In this document: piece by piece, positions 50,301 to 61,522 of the stretch
How the letters are laid out: every line of letters starts with the position of its first letter
How positions within the stretch are numbered: position 1 is the first letter of the stretch
Assembly (NCBI RefSeq): GCF_002775205.1
Contig: NC_036457.1
Span: 8,014,024 to 8,078,023 of the forward strand
Source: Xiphophorus maculatus
Taxonomy: Eukaryota > Chordata > Actinopteri > Cyprinodontiformes > Poeciliidae
Direction: 5' to 3'
DNA length: 64,000 nt
The notes under the pieces: model-generated
What the model was told of the DNA's origin: nothing
Databases searched by the model: none
Seen by the model: the letters and a program-made list of their open reading frames with translations, nothing else
Program-made: the position numbers and the translations under genes

Positions 50301-52942
50301 GGAGCAGAGCGCCGCCTCTGAGCCAAATGTCTGAAGTGCTGAAGAAGAAAGAGAGGTTAAAGGTTAATTTAGGCATTGCAGCTTTATGACAGGAAAAGAC
50401 TTTGGTGACTTCCTAATAAAGAAATGCTTCACTGACTAAGACTAGAGGTGGATTAAATTAAACATGATTTGATCATAAAATGAAAATATACATGAAAATA
50501 TTCTAAATAAAATAAGATGTTTTCTCTCCTTTAACATGAGTTAAAAAAATCTACATGATAAACTAGAGTTGGAATCTGCAAGCTGAGACTCCAGAGCCAC
50601 AAGTGGCTCTTTAGACCGTCTACAATGGCTTTTGATTAAAAATTAGAAAAAACCAACTAATGTTTTTGAATACAGATATAATAACAAAGACAAATAACAA
50701 ACAAAGTTTTTTAATTACTTTCTATTTTCCCATGGAATAACTGCACTGAATTTCCACCACAGAGGATGCTTTTTAGATCCTCTTTTATATTCGTATCATT
50801 TTCCATAAATCTCAACATTCCATGGGAGAAAATACATCTATGGTATTTTTAATAAGTTCCAGGTTTTTCTTTATTTCAATACCTAAAAACAGAAACAATG
50901 ACTTTTAAAACTACAACAAAACTCCTATAGTTGGCATTTATCTTTTTTTCTAAATCATATTTAGAATAAGTGTCACCAACCTTAAAACAGTAAATATTAG
51001 CTTTCTGGCAACTGATGCCTTTTGGAAAAAGTCCACTTTTATGCAAGCCACTTTTACCAAGACAACTTGGTATATACAGTATATATATTACCAAGTTGCT
51101 CCAGTAGTATTTTTACTACTCTTAAGTACCACTCTTAATTTAAACACAAGGTTTAAATTAAGAGTAATGACACAGTCAGTAAAATAAAGGTTTTCACCAT
51201 GCTTTAGTTTTTCCTAACAGACTCAAACACAAGTTTGAGCTTTTGTTTGTGTGTGTTTAGTACAAAACAAGAAGCGTTTTCATCCTGGCTGCTTTTGTGC
51301 TCTAATTGCTGGACTGAGTAATTAGGTGAAGCATAATAGACGCTGAATGAAAACACAGCGAAACACAAACAAACAGGAACTGGAATTCTAAATAAAAGGG
51401 TCTCCGTCTGCAACCCGGGCCCCGCTGCCACATGCGGGGCAAAGTGAAGGACATGAAGGGGCTGAGGTGACCGGGCACACACCTGCCGCAGCGTCTCTGG
51501 CTGTGAATGTACGTCACTGTGAGCTTTGAAGCTTTCGGCATACTTGTGTATAACTAAAGGGAGAAATTAAACTTTCCCCCCTTTTTTTAAATATTATAAT
51601 TAATAATACTTTTTGTATTGTTAATAATACAAATATTTTTCAGTCATCTTCAAGAATCACCTCCCCCAGGGAAGACAGGGGAAAAAATAGTCAAGTGCCT
51701 CACTGCGCCCCCTAAAGGTAGAAGGAGGTGCAAACTGTAGTTTAATTTTAATTTACGGAAATATTGCATCATTTTTAACAAATAAAAATGACGAAAAGTG
51801 GGGGGTAGGGAGGTTCCACTAAAAGCCAGGTAAAAGATTTTTCTTATTCATTCTGTTGGTTATTTAAAAAATACAAATAAAAAAGTTTAAAGTCTTTTTG
51901 CTACTCTAATCATTTTTATCTAACTCCATCTTTTAAAAGTAAAAAATATCTTCTAATGTGGCTTTCCCACCCTTCATCTAAATATTGTTAACATACATAT
52001 ATTTAATAACAATCTTTCAAAAGTAGTGAGTCTGTATGAAGGCCACCTAAATAGCACATAGATAAAAAATAATGCTTGGTATGGTTTCCAAAGGAAAGCA
52101 GATATACATATATGCATAATCTCACACTGTACGTTTTACTTCAGTATAACATTTATGAGTATTTTGGGGAAGTTTTTAACAAATTAATTAGTAATCTACT
52201 TAATTAGTAATCACGATTTGGCACATCTTTTGTTACCGCAGTACAGCAAGAAGAAGATTAATTTTATATCTGGTAAACTATTTTTGTTATATTTTGGATA
52301 ACTGTACTACTGAGGGACCAAATAACTTTTATTGTAAATGTTCCAATATTTAAGAAGTCGTTATGCTACGTTGAACATGGACTTTGAAGACAAGGCCCAC
52401 AGCATCACAGGTCCTCCACTATAGTGAGCATGAAATGCTTTTCCACTTAATGTTTTCCATCAGACCCGACAGCAGGAGTATTTGCAGAATCTCAGTGCCA
52501 TCTGGGCGAAGCACACAGGTTCAGAAAAAGCCCCAGTCCAGTCGTTTAAATTTGCAATAGTAAAAATAAATTTACAAAAAGATCTCTTTGTAGATTTAAC
52601 CAAGTTTTAATGATAAATGACTAGTGAAAATCATCTGTCTCACTTGAATGTCCTTTTCGAAGGGTTTAAATTTAATAGATTAAATTCATGCTTCTTGTCT
52701 GTTAATGTTAAATGGGAAACATTTAAATAGTTTTGGCTATCGAACCAGATAGCCAGAGCTATTTGGCTATCTGGCTATTAGACAATGGTCTAAACCACCA
52801 GTATAGACCATTGTTTGTGATTTCAGAACAAGCAGAAGTTGGTTCTAGATTTTGGATCAATACTCACAGGGTGCATTGAAGCAGCTGCATCATCATAACT
52901 CCCCCTCCTCATGGCTGCAGCTCCATAATCTGCAAGGTCCAT
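35306..52942 (-). CDS. tagap: T-cell activation RhoGTPase-activating protein, with PH domain (complete, 14 coding exons)
   Basis: TAGAP is a RhoGAP of activated lymphocytes. Exons: 52942-52868, 50338-50253, 43925-43755, 41581-41408, 39633-39592, 39295-39208, 39117-39064, 38740-38671, 38405-38254, 38134-37973, 37724-37615, 37273-37087, 36891-36810, 36447-35306. Every phase joins; total 864 aa. Order: LAQRRRSAPSL near residue 35; PH domain about 65-182 (ERHLFLFTDVLIFAKLK, SYRLKQRVNLEDIW, SPEVKERWSDTL); an RA-like remnant (VLSGSIVTKTLTGG); RhoGAP about 285-475 with LFGQPLSNIC, arginine finger GPSTEGVFR (R322) and NLAVCIGPTLLQ; then a Ser-rich tail with SRPPSYEQAVQN, GSMTVQDAI and the TAGAP terminus RRCSQPVFEEFSYAKESYV. 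The start has an ideal Kozak context. The first two exons rest on weaker evidence (ARHGAP20-like RRRSAPSL, phase fit). Human TAGAP, as I recall it, lacks the PH domain, so the N-terminus resembles ARHGAP20. Confidence 0.92.
38613..38639 (-). repeat. GA/CT microsatellite in a short tagap intron
   Basis: (GA)n on the plus strand, read as (CU)n in the tagap transcript, starting about 30 nt past the donor of the 70-nt exon 8 in a 265-nt intron. It could bind polypyrimidine-tract proteins, but this is inference. Confidence 0.85.
40862..41159. mobile_element. Fold-back MITE with 26-bp terminal inverted repeats
   Basis: The left end begins TGGTGCGTTCACACCAAAC. The right end is its reverse complement with two mismatches over 26 bp. 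The 298-bp element is richer in CpG than its surroundings and has no coding capacity. It sits in the tagap intron between exons 4 and 5. Confidence 0.8.
42096..42258. mobile_element. Second fold-back MITE, CATTCACAC-type ends
   Basis: The ends TGCATTCACATACCAACTG and, inverted, GGTGTGAATGATGCA are related. The inside carries ACATTCACACCTCC and AACGAACTGGACTTT, motifs of a common fish MITE. It lies in the tagap intron between exons 3 and 4, about 1 kb from the first fold-back MITE. Confidence 0.55.
42380..42745. mobile_element. 360-bp Tc1-type MITE, copy 2
   Basis: Same family and orientation as the copy at 15925-16290. It begins CTCTGGAAAAAAATTAGAGA and ends near TTTTTTTCCATAGCCGTATG, with more worn ends. 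It lies in the tagap intron between exons 3 and 4. Confidence 0.8.
43926..50252 (-). other. tagap: tagap intron between coding exons 2 and 3 (6.3 kb)
   Basis: Mostly AT-rich with no firm exon. It includes a GC-richer stretch (about 48160-48430) with ATGGCGGAG and several CpGs, a Tc1 relic (48785-49650) and a 15-bp-stem hairpin (49202-49235). Short open frames here (for example 46760-46990 minus and 47280-47528 minus) match nothing I know. Confidence 0.7.
48785..49650 (+). mobile_element. Decayed Tc1-like transposon
   Basis: The left end reads like a Tc1 terminus (CCTTCAAAAAGTACTCATAA, TGCAACCAGGAAC, ACGTGATAAATCAAGAAAA, TGATGCATGGTTTTCGCTTC). Transposase fragments follow (TATGGTCTGAAACC, TTTGGCCATAAAAAC, TTTGGAGGAAAACAGG, GCTGGCAGCATCATTCCCTG). 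Frames are broken throughout. Confidence 0.65.
50339..52867 (-). other. tagap: tagap intron between coding exons 1 and 2 (2.5 kb)
   Basis: No coding potential is recognised. It contains hairpins at 51131-51165, 52745-52774 and 52782-52814, and an inverted repeat around TATATA at about 51063-51100. Confidence 0.65.
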
Positions 52943-55774
52943 GCTGTCCTGAGCTGTTTGATGTCTGTTGTCAGTTTGCAAAGTAATGGAGGATCAGCTC
53001 TGCAAGAAGCCAGGAGAGCTGCTGCAAACCGACGCCTCCCGTTCTGCAAAACGTTCTCTATTGAGTGCTGCTAATGAGGGTTTAAACAAAGGAGGCTTGC
53101 CTGGCAAACAAAAACAGGAGAGGGGGGTTTTCTGTGGTGGACCTCATGGTGCTGCAGTCCCAGTCTCAACACTCCAACATCTCCCCTCCTGCACCAACAC
53201 CCACCATCCCAGCCTGGGATGTTACGCTCCAGTGAGGCAACTTCCTCCCATAATGAGATCGTCATGCATCCCATTAGGGCCTTCCCTCTTGTCCCCATTT
53301 CCAGGCTAATGAGGGTGACATGTTTGAACAATCGGGGTCACATAGATTGGTTCAAAACATGTGAAATACAGTAGGTGCTCGCAGAACATGGTCTGTAGGA
53401 GCTGAGCGTTTTAATATTTAAATGGCTCCTCTTTTACTTAGTGCCAGATGATTGTTGTGTTCAAATGTATACCACAACCATCCATTCCCAGAACCACTGG
53501 GAAATTTACTCGCTATCTCAAGAAAACCATCAGGAAAAAGTATATGCAGAAATTGTCCGCTCTCGGCTTCCGTACTCTGGTACAAGCTTTGCTTTAACGT
53601 TATTTTTTGTCTGCTGAACCTTTAATGCCATTTGGAGAAAAAGTGAATATAGTAAGCACTATATATTGTTATTAAAAGTACTTTATCATTTACTGTAAGC
53701 ATGCATCATTTTGCCCCCCAATTCTAGTTTTTAAAATTTACACATAACATTACATTTTCTCCATCTGTACTTAAGTAGTCTTTACACAAAATACTTTTTT
53801 ACTCTTACTCAAGTAATTTCTTTGATAACTACTTTTTACTTTGACTTAAGTAATATTCGAAAGTAGTGCTGTTCATACCGGAGTACAATTAACTTGTATA
53901 GTAAGTTTGATTTTATGATAAAAAAAACATTACAAATTTAAGATTAAAAAATGTATTAAAAGTCAATATTTTTATTATAGTATTTCTTTCTAATCTCATT
54001 GACTTTCTGAGGCCCCACTTTGAGAAACACTGTGCTAATCTACAATAAAGCTCTCATTATGCAAATCATCCAAACTGAAACGACTCCAAACTATCGTCCT
54101 CGATACCATCCACTCAACTAAGAATGCTAAATGTTAGATTTGAAGCTGATTATCTGGGACCAGAAAACCGTGTTGGCAACAAAACATAGAGCTGCGTAAA
54201 ACATTCATGCATCTTTGACCAAGAGCTGTGACAAAAAAAAAAGATGGCGACGACCAATCACTGTAGAGCTTCATACCCACCTCTTGTCCTGCTTCTCACG
54301 CAAACTTAAATTTTGTCTCCCTAAAATTCTCTACAGTAGAGAGGAAAATCTCTTTTAAGGGATGAATAACTAGTCAGGGTTGACTGGGACAAGAATGCAC
54401 ATTAACAAAGGTTCAAGCAGCAGATATATTGATACTTTACTCCTTTAACCCAATTCTCATTGAATGAAATAATAGTTTTTTCCACCAACTGTTTTCTTGA
54501 GGTGGTTGAATGCAATTTTTATTTCAAAACTTGAACTTTTTCAACCTGTACTTTTATTTTTACTAGACTATTTTTTTTCATACAAGCACTTAAGAAGAGA
54601 ATGTGAGTACTTTTGACACCTCTGTTCTGAGACCTCCTGTGTTTCTTTTGTCATGGAAATCTGTCACTCTTTGACATGTAAACAAACAAGCCTGTTTCAT
54701 TTAGTTTTTAAAATGTTTTGTTGAACTACATTTAAAAATCAATGTATGATATTTAGTGGTAAATGTCAGTTTCAATTTTGTCCTCGTGTGTAGATAAAAG
54801 TCTAATTTTCCGTTTTGTTATTTTGATTCACTCTAACATTTCAAGTACAATCTAATCTTCCAGTGACCTTTGTTTCTGTTTCTGCTTCTGTGTATCGGTT
54901 GAAACCAGAACCCTGTTTATGCAGCAAGCTTGCTCGCTGCTATTTGCAATTTGGTTCTTTATTCTAAAGATCGGAGTTGCAAAGATATCCAGACGGCACT
55001 AGCCTACTAACCCTAGAATAACGCGATGGAGTTGCTGAAGCTGAGGCGGACGAGCCCTCCAAATGAGGACAGAGCCAAGAGCTGAGGGAATCCAAAAGAT
55101 TGGTTCTGAGACAGTAAACAGTACCTGACCCAAATGTGTGACACTCTTAATGGTGGTTTAACTCTAAAATATGTGTGAAAGCATTTAGTACATTTCATAG
55201 AGACAATGAGAGAGAGACCTCTGAATAAATTAAGACAATTAGATATATTATTGTGATTCACAATTAGTTAATCATTGATTATTTTAACTTGAATTCTATC
55301 ATTAAGTTTAAATTGTTTAACGGTGTGACTCTGAGAATAGACATAATCATTTATAATATATCCATCTCATTCATTTCAGCAAGGAATGCAAGTAAGGTCG
55401 ACTGATTCAGTGGAAGAATTCACTTTAACATAATTTTCATAGATTTAAAAACAAAAGATTCTTAATATAAAAACATAATTAATTAAGCAGCCTAACAATT
55501 GCAACAGTGAATGTTGGGCTGTTTTTTGAGCATTTTCCCTTTTTGAAAAAGTTATTTATGTCACAATTACTGAAACAAATCCATCACTAAGGTTTTTAAA
55601 ACTCTTCCCAGATTGGTAGAGTTAACTGATGCATTTTTACATCAGTCGGAATAAACAGTCTATTAAGGTTTTAACTATATATTAATTTAGTAATGACAAC
55701 TATTATAGAGAGACTGTTCTAAAATGTGTCAAAGAGCAGTAGTATGTCTGCTCTTAGTATGTAGTATGTCTGAA

Positions 55775-56000
55775 ACATGCAGTGCCTTGCAAAAGAATGA
55801 ATATATTTCAATTATCACAGACCTTTCATAATATAACCCATAAGTAATGAATAGCAGCCAATGTAAGAAAAATAAATCGTTCTATAAGGAAACCCAGCCG
55901 GATGCATCTAGTCACCAATTTGACAGCAATTCCTCACACTGACCAAAGAAAAGGAGAACTCCCTTTTAACAATAAAAAAACTTCCAGCAGAAACCGTTAC
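55775..56000 (-). mobile_element. Tc1-like terminus fragment
   Basis: CAGTGCCTTGCAAAAGAATG is the typical outer end of fish Tc1 elements. The following sequence is too worn to classify further. Confidence 0.4.
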
Positions 56001-56734
56001 ATGTTATGCTGTTAGGTGTAACAATTTTAACAAATATGTAAGAAAAAAAAACGCATTTTTATCTCAAGAATCTAAAGGCATCCTTGGGTTGCAAGTTTGT
56101 ATAACATGGTTATAAGAAGCACAACATTTAAAGGTTTACCAACTTTTTAAGTTCACTTTGAGGCAAAATAAAGATATTTGTTTTGAGTTATAGTAATTTT
56201 AAACTTTCCACAAATTAAAAGTGTGCTTAAAACATTGAAAATATTTGCAAATTATTTGAATTATAAAACCAAATTTTATTGTTGGCTCTGGCTAGGAGGC
56301 CGTCAAACAAACAAACACAGCCTTTGGCCTTTTGTTGTTGTCATTATGAGCTGGCTCCACTCCTGCAGGATTTGTTTTCTTCTTATTTGGAGGAGTTAAT
56401 GGTTTCTAGGTGCTCATGAAAAGCTCAGCACGAAGCCAATTCAGATGAGGCCTCTGTTGTTGTCATGACTGGCTTGATTGCAGCAGTTACTGCTAATAAT
56501 TTACCAAAACTTTCACCCGGCTCAGTCTAACTTAACTGGTGGCTTTAAATATCTTGAGAGGAACTTACCAGCAGATTTGCTCTCTCGTTTACTTCTCAAA
56601 GATTTTCTTTACATTGCAGATTTGCAAAGCAACACATTTTCCAAATGCCTGAAAAAAAAACACCTGCAAGTTACAATGCAAACATTAATGACCACCCAGG
56701 TCGGTAGACTGCCCAAAAGTATGTTAAAGTAGCA

Positions 56735-57050
56735 CTACCTCAACATAGTTTTACCCAAGTAAAAGTAAAAAGTAGCTTTCCAAGAAATGACTCAACTAAA
56801 GGCAAAAAAGTATTTGGTAAAAAGGTCGCTGAAGTAAAGAGTAACTGATCAAAACATCAATCATTAAATATTTTAAAATTACAATATCAGATGGACCAAA
56901 ATATATAATAGTAATGATACTTCTTTAAAAGATTACTCATGTAAATGTAAAAAGAACAGCATAGCAAGAATACTCCTAAAAGTATGTTTTCCAAAGATTT
57001 ACTCAAGTAAAGTTACTAAGTAAATGTAACTAGTTTCTACCCACCTCTGC
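56735..57050. mobile_element. Non-autonomous DNA repeat of the ACTCAAGTAAA type
   Basis: It begins CCAAGTAAAAGTAAAAAGTA and ends TTTACTCAAGTAAAGTTACT followed by CTACCCACCTCTG. The ends are roughly inverted. Shorter related pieces occur at about 53690-53890 and 54490-54640 (ending GTACTTTTGACACCTCTG). Confidence 0.55.
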
Positions 57051-58779
57051 ACCAAGGCGACATTTCACAGTAACCATCCATCTCCACGGTAACACAAAAA
57101 CAAAACAATATGGCAAAAGAGTGCATAAAAAAGGCAATAAATTGAGATAAAAATATAGATTTTTAGAGTGCACTCAACTGAAAAGTCATTCTCTGTCACA
57201 CTGACAGCGTTGAGCTTTAAACTCGACTGTTTTTTGGGGTTTTTTAAGTTACTGAAACTCCTAACAAAGCATTGCGAACTGCAATTAGGTTTACACTGGA
57301 TTCAGTGCGGAAAACATTGGCATGCTTTGTTGCCGTCTCCCATCAATGCGGTCCATTGTCCCATGGTTACATCACCGGCAACTCATTCTCCAAAACCTGA
57401 TTAAACCTCTCGGTGCTCATCTTTCGACAGAAGCATTCAAACACAGCCTGTGCTGTTCAAACAGGAATTTTGAAAGGGAAGCTTCGGTCCAATGAAACGG
57501 GGATTTTTTTTTGTCTCTTTCAGCTTCTCGACTCAATTGCATTGTTTTGCCACAGTGTTTATTATTGGTGAGTTTGCATGTGACTTCCTCACTCGTGTTG
57601 GAGGTGTTAGTTCTGGGGAAGAGTCTTGAGGTCAAATGAACCCACTGGACAATTGAGGTGAATTGTCTGTACAACACCTTGTGTTATTTCACAGAACTCA
57701 AAGAATATTCATTCACACCTATGGTTAAGATGTGAAAACCTCTAAAACACATCTTTTATTATATTGGAACATTTTTAAGAATCTATTCTTTGGTTTGAGT
57801 TTTTTTTTTTTTTTTATGAGGAAAATACATGCAGTTAAAATTTAAATAGTGAAAGTACAAATTCCTGGTTTTCACATAAAAAAGTGAGACCAAGATTTAT
57901 AATGTCTGAACTTTTTCTGCTCGACAAATACCAACAACAATCCAACATAAAAAACAGGGTAAAATGTAAAAACAATCAAAAATCTGCAAAAATGCAGCTG
58001 CAAAAGTTTTCACATCCTTAAAGTGATACTTCGTTGGAGCTTTTGATTTTATTTCAGCTTTCAGTTCTATTGGGCCCAGTCACTTGGCATCACTACAGTG
58101 ACCGACCTGAAATAAAAAGTCAGCTGTCCAGTTGAATCTTTCTGGCATTTGCTTGCTGAAGAACAAATCTTTCAGGATTAAGAAAACAACATAATGAGCT
58201 CAGACTGATGCAGAGCATCTGGAAGAGGAAGTCACATATTAGAGAGGAAAACCTGATGGAAACAACTGAATCATCACTTACGAGGGATACTGGAGGGTTG
58301 CTAGGAAACAACTCAATAATCTCAGTGTGCAGCTGAAATGTCTATATTTAGAAAAACTGTGTTACTGAGAATGACTCCTTATATTCATGTGATAAACTTG
58401 GCATGACTATTTTAAATCTTATATATTTAGCAGCAAGAAGATGGGATGATTTATAGCTGCCTGAGCAGCAAAGTCTGCTTCAGCTCTTTGGCTTGTGACT
58501 AAATCTTTCAAAATGTTCCCACATGCCCAATTTAAGTCAAAGTTTAATGCATAATAAATTAAATTACAATTTGACAAGCTAAAAACCATTAACTCTTGGG
58601 AAAAAACAGGAACATAAAGACATATTCAAAATGTGAAAATATTCAACCCTACAGGCACAATCATAGAAGTGAGTTTTAGATCATTTTCCTTTTGGGATAA
58701 AAAACTGTCAAAGTTTCAACAATCCAGTCGTAATTTAAGGAAAAACTGAACATTTCAGTTTTAAACTCATTCTTTATTA

Positions 58780-58930
58780 CAACCTCACTGTGGGATGCAC
58801 CAGTAGCACTGTCTTAGAAACAGACCCACAGAATGATGCTGCCTCCACCATGCTTGGCATGACATGCTCTTAGGTTTCAAAGCCTCATTTTGACTCCTAG
58901 AAATGATCACGCTTTGACTTGGCGAAAATA
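58780..58930 (-). mobile_element. Tc1-like transposon fragment
   Basis: GAATGATGCTGCCTCCACCA followed by TGCTTGGCATGACATGC is the reverse complement of the conserved GGGG(S)-IM(L)-type transposase region, in a worn state. Confidence 0.5.
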
Positions 58931-59329
58931 GTTTGGATTAATTAACTTGTGGAGGTGATGACCACAAAAACTTAAAAACAAAAACATAGTAGATTTTCAA
59001 AGTATAAATCTGTAAAACCATACATTACAAATACCTTAAATGTCCAGAACTTTCTTTTAAAGTGGTCTTTATTAACAGTTCCTTATGTTTTATGACGTCG
59101 TCTGCTTTTTCCTCGTTTTTAGTCCTTTGTACCCGACTATAACAGCATGCTGCTGTGCGTGCTTAAAAAAAATGACAAAAAACAAAACAAATGAACAGTC
59201 ACAAGAATTATGAAAGCAATTCAGAAAAGACAAGAAAGACAGAGGAAGAATTTCTGCTGGTAAAATAGTTTTTAAAAAATCCTTACTTTATGTCACATTA
59301 CTGCCAAAAACATGAATGCAATTCACTAG

Positions 59330-59715
59330 AATTTATTTGGTTACAGTCTCTGATGATGTTTAGAGGACATTAAAGAAGAAAGCATCAAGAAGACCAAGAA
59401 CTATGGCAGATGAGTGTGGGAATAAGTTGTAAGGAGGTTTAACGCAAAGTTAGGTGACACCACATCTTAAGATTTGAGCATCTCATACAGATCTGTTCAA
59501 TCTGAAGTGTGTGACAGAATTGCAAACCCACCAGGGCACACTTTCGGTAGTTGAACTTGGAGACAGAGAAAGAGTAGCTTTAATGAGTAGCAAATGTCCT
59601 TGGTATGTAGTTTTCCATGTAAACTTCATACTTATTCTTATAAAATCTCATTAAAACTTGTGATTGTCACATGACAAAGCAGGAAAGTTTGAGTATGAAT
59701 CCTTTTCCAAGGCAT
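59330..59715 (+). mobile_element. Tc1-like transposon fragment with one terminus
   Basis: Worn transposase-like DNA (AGAAGACCAAGAACTATGGC, TTTGAGCATCTCATACAGA) is followed by an end typical of Tc1 elements: ACATGACAAAGCAGGAAAG, GAGTATGAATCCTTTTCCAA, GGC. Confidence 0.5.
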
Positions 59716-60476
59716 TATTTAAAATAAGTAGAAACTTTGCACCCCCTGCTGATCTTAACAGAAAACTGCAATGTTTCACCAAAAAAAAGAAAGAAAAAGA
59801 AACAGTTACGCTTTGAATAGAAAGATAAAGTAGACTTTATTTGATGGTGAAACCCAAACAGTGTCTGTGATTACAAAACAGGTTCCCCGTTTTAAAGTTC
59901 ACAGAGGCTGGAATGCTGTACTGACAAAAAGGCATCAGAGAAGACCGACAGATGAACTGAACAGAGCAGAAACAAGAGCAGACATCAAGTTCAGAGGGAA
60001 CACCATTCAGCACTGGCTCTCAGAAGTCTTTCCTATAAATTGTGGAGGTCAGGGGTCGCGCTTTTCACATCATGTTTGAGCTCCCAAGATCAGACGCGTC
60101 AGGCGAAAAGTCACGGATGGTCTGGATTTCTCATCTTTCATGGGTTTTCTGGTGCAATATTCTTGGTAAGAGAGTAACAGTATGTCTAGTTTAGCACCAG
60201 GAAGGAGCCGAGACGATTTTAACTGTTGCTCAACCACAGCAACGTCGAAGCCGAGTGGCATTTCCCTGTAAGTAGCCTCCAAGCTCAATAAATACACTCC
60301 AAAAATACACAGAAGCTTATTATGCATCCCATTCCTGGATGACCCAAAAATATTCATCTTCATCAATGCTCAGGCTTTTTTCTTTTTTGGGGTCCGTTTA
60401 GATTAACGGTTTTAAAGGAACAAGTCGTTATAGTGGTAAATGTTTGCTGTCTGTGTTGCGTTATTTAATACTTTTA

Positions 60477-60580
60477 ATTTTCTTGTAATGCATATTCTCA
60501 ATAAAGCATCTACATGCTTTATGTAGATGCTTTATTCAAGCATCTACATGCTTTATTGAGAATATGGATTACAAGAAAAT
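60477..60580. repeat. 104-bp near-palindrome
   Basis: The arms starting ATTTTCTTGTAAT and ending ATTACAAGAAAAT match with a few mismatches. The centre repeats GCATCTACATGCTTTAT and its complement several times. Confidence 0.85.
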
Positions 60581-61419
60581 GTGTTAATTAGTGTGCTTTT
60601 TAAGTTTAATTTGGTAGATTTTTTATTCTCAGGACAGAGCCATCGTTTACAAGCGCAAAGTTGAAATGCTGAGCTAATCCTTTAAATCAAAAAATTTATT
60701 TTTTGAATATCGAAAGCCCTTTTCTCAATACTTTAGTGTGACTCCTTTTATAAACAGTGACAAATGTATTAGCTTCATGTTTTCACCAAGATGAAAAAGT
60801 ATTTACCAACACCTGAAACCACAAAAATAGGCTAAAAAAATATTACATTTACCTTAAGTATTAATCACTTTTAAATTTTTAGTCTAAAGCAGAGTGTTTT
60901 CAGGAATAATATCTGTTTATCATAAATCATTTATGGCCATGATTCTTCGTCTCCTCACAATTTTTAAAATTTTTTTTGCATATAAACAGCTCTCTGTATA
61001 AATATATATACGGGTGTCTGTATTTATCTGGGTCTGGTCCCATGTGCGAAGAACAAAGAAAAACACTCCCAACATTCGAGTTCCCTTCTCGTTTCAGGTT
61101 TGCACCTACAGGTGTGGGCAGCGACGAGGAAAAGCACATTAAAAATAGACATCTTTAAATAGCTGTTCGGCTTGTTTACTTCTAAGTGCAGCACGGTTGG
61201 AAATTCAAGTCATCATTTCCTCTCCTTCCCATGTATCATACACCGAGCACGAGAAAAAGAAAACATTACCGATTAGGAAACTAGACGTGGAAGGATACAG
61301 CTCTGATCAGACATATAAACATACGGCAGCCACATTGTAACATCCAAAAAAAATAGTCTCAAGAGGAAATATATATTTATATATACAAAGAACTGCTGGT
61401 GTTCTTTGTAGAGCTAAGA

Positions 61420-61425
61420 TTTATT
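61420..61425 (-). terminator. Candidate polyadenylation signal of the B56 gene
   Basis: AATAAA on the minus strand about 98 nt past the stop. Other signals further down (for example near 59838) would give a longer 3' UTR. Confidence 0.35.
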
Positions 61426-61522
61426 ATACTGCTGAGGTGTAATTTGTGTTACATCCTTGTTAATCTTCCTCCAACGGTCCTGAAAGTTGAAGCGCTTCAG
61501 AATAAAAAGCCGCCATCCGCTG

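Larger units (their letters stand above)
52943..61419. other. Intergenic: tagap 5' end to B56 gene 3' end
   Basis: The first 400 bp (about 52943-53330) are GC-richer and probably contain the tagap promoter, though no TATA box is clear. The rest is repeat-rich: three copies of a fish repeat with ACTCAAGTAAAAGTA-like ends (about 53690-53890, 54490-54640, 56735-57050), Tc1 fragments (55775-56000, 57985-58115, 58780-58930, 59330-59715) and a large inverted repeat (60477-60580). The last kilobase is probably 3' UTR of the B56 gene. Confidence 0.55.

Noticed and set aside
53071..53331. 86-codon minus-strand ORF upstream of tagap
   Set aside because: No similarity to TAGAP N-termini, not followed by a donor in phase; more likely promoter or 5' flank.
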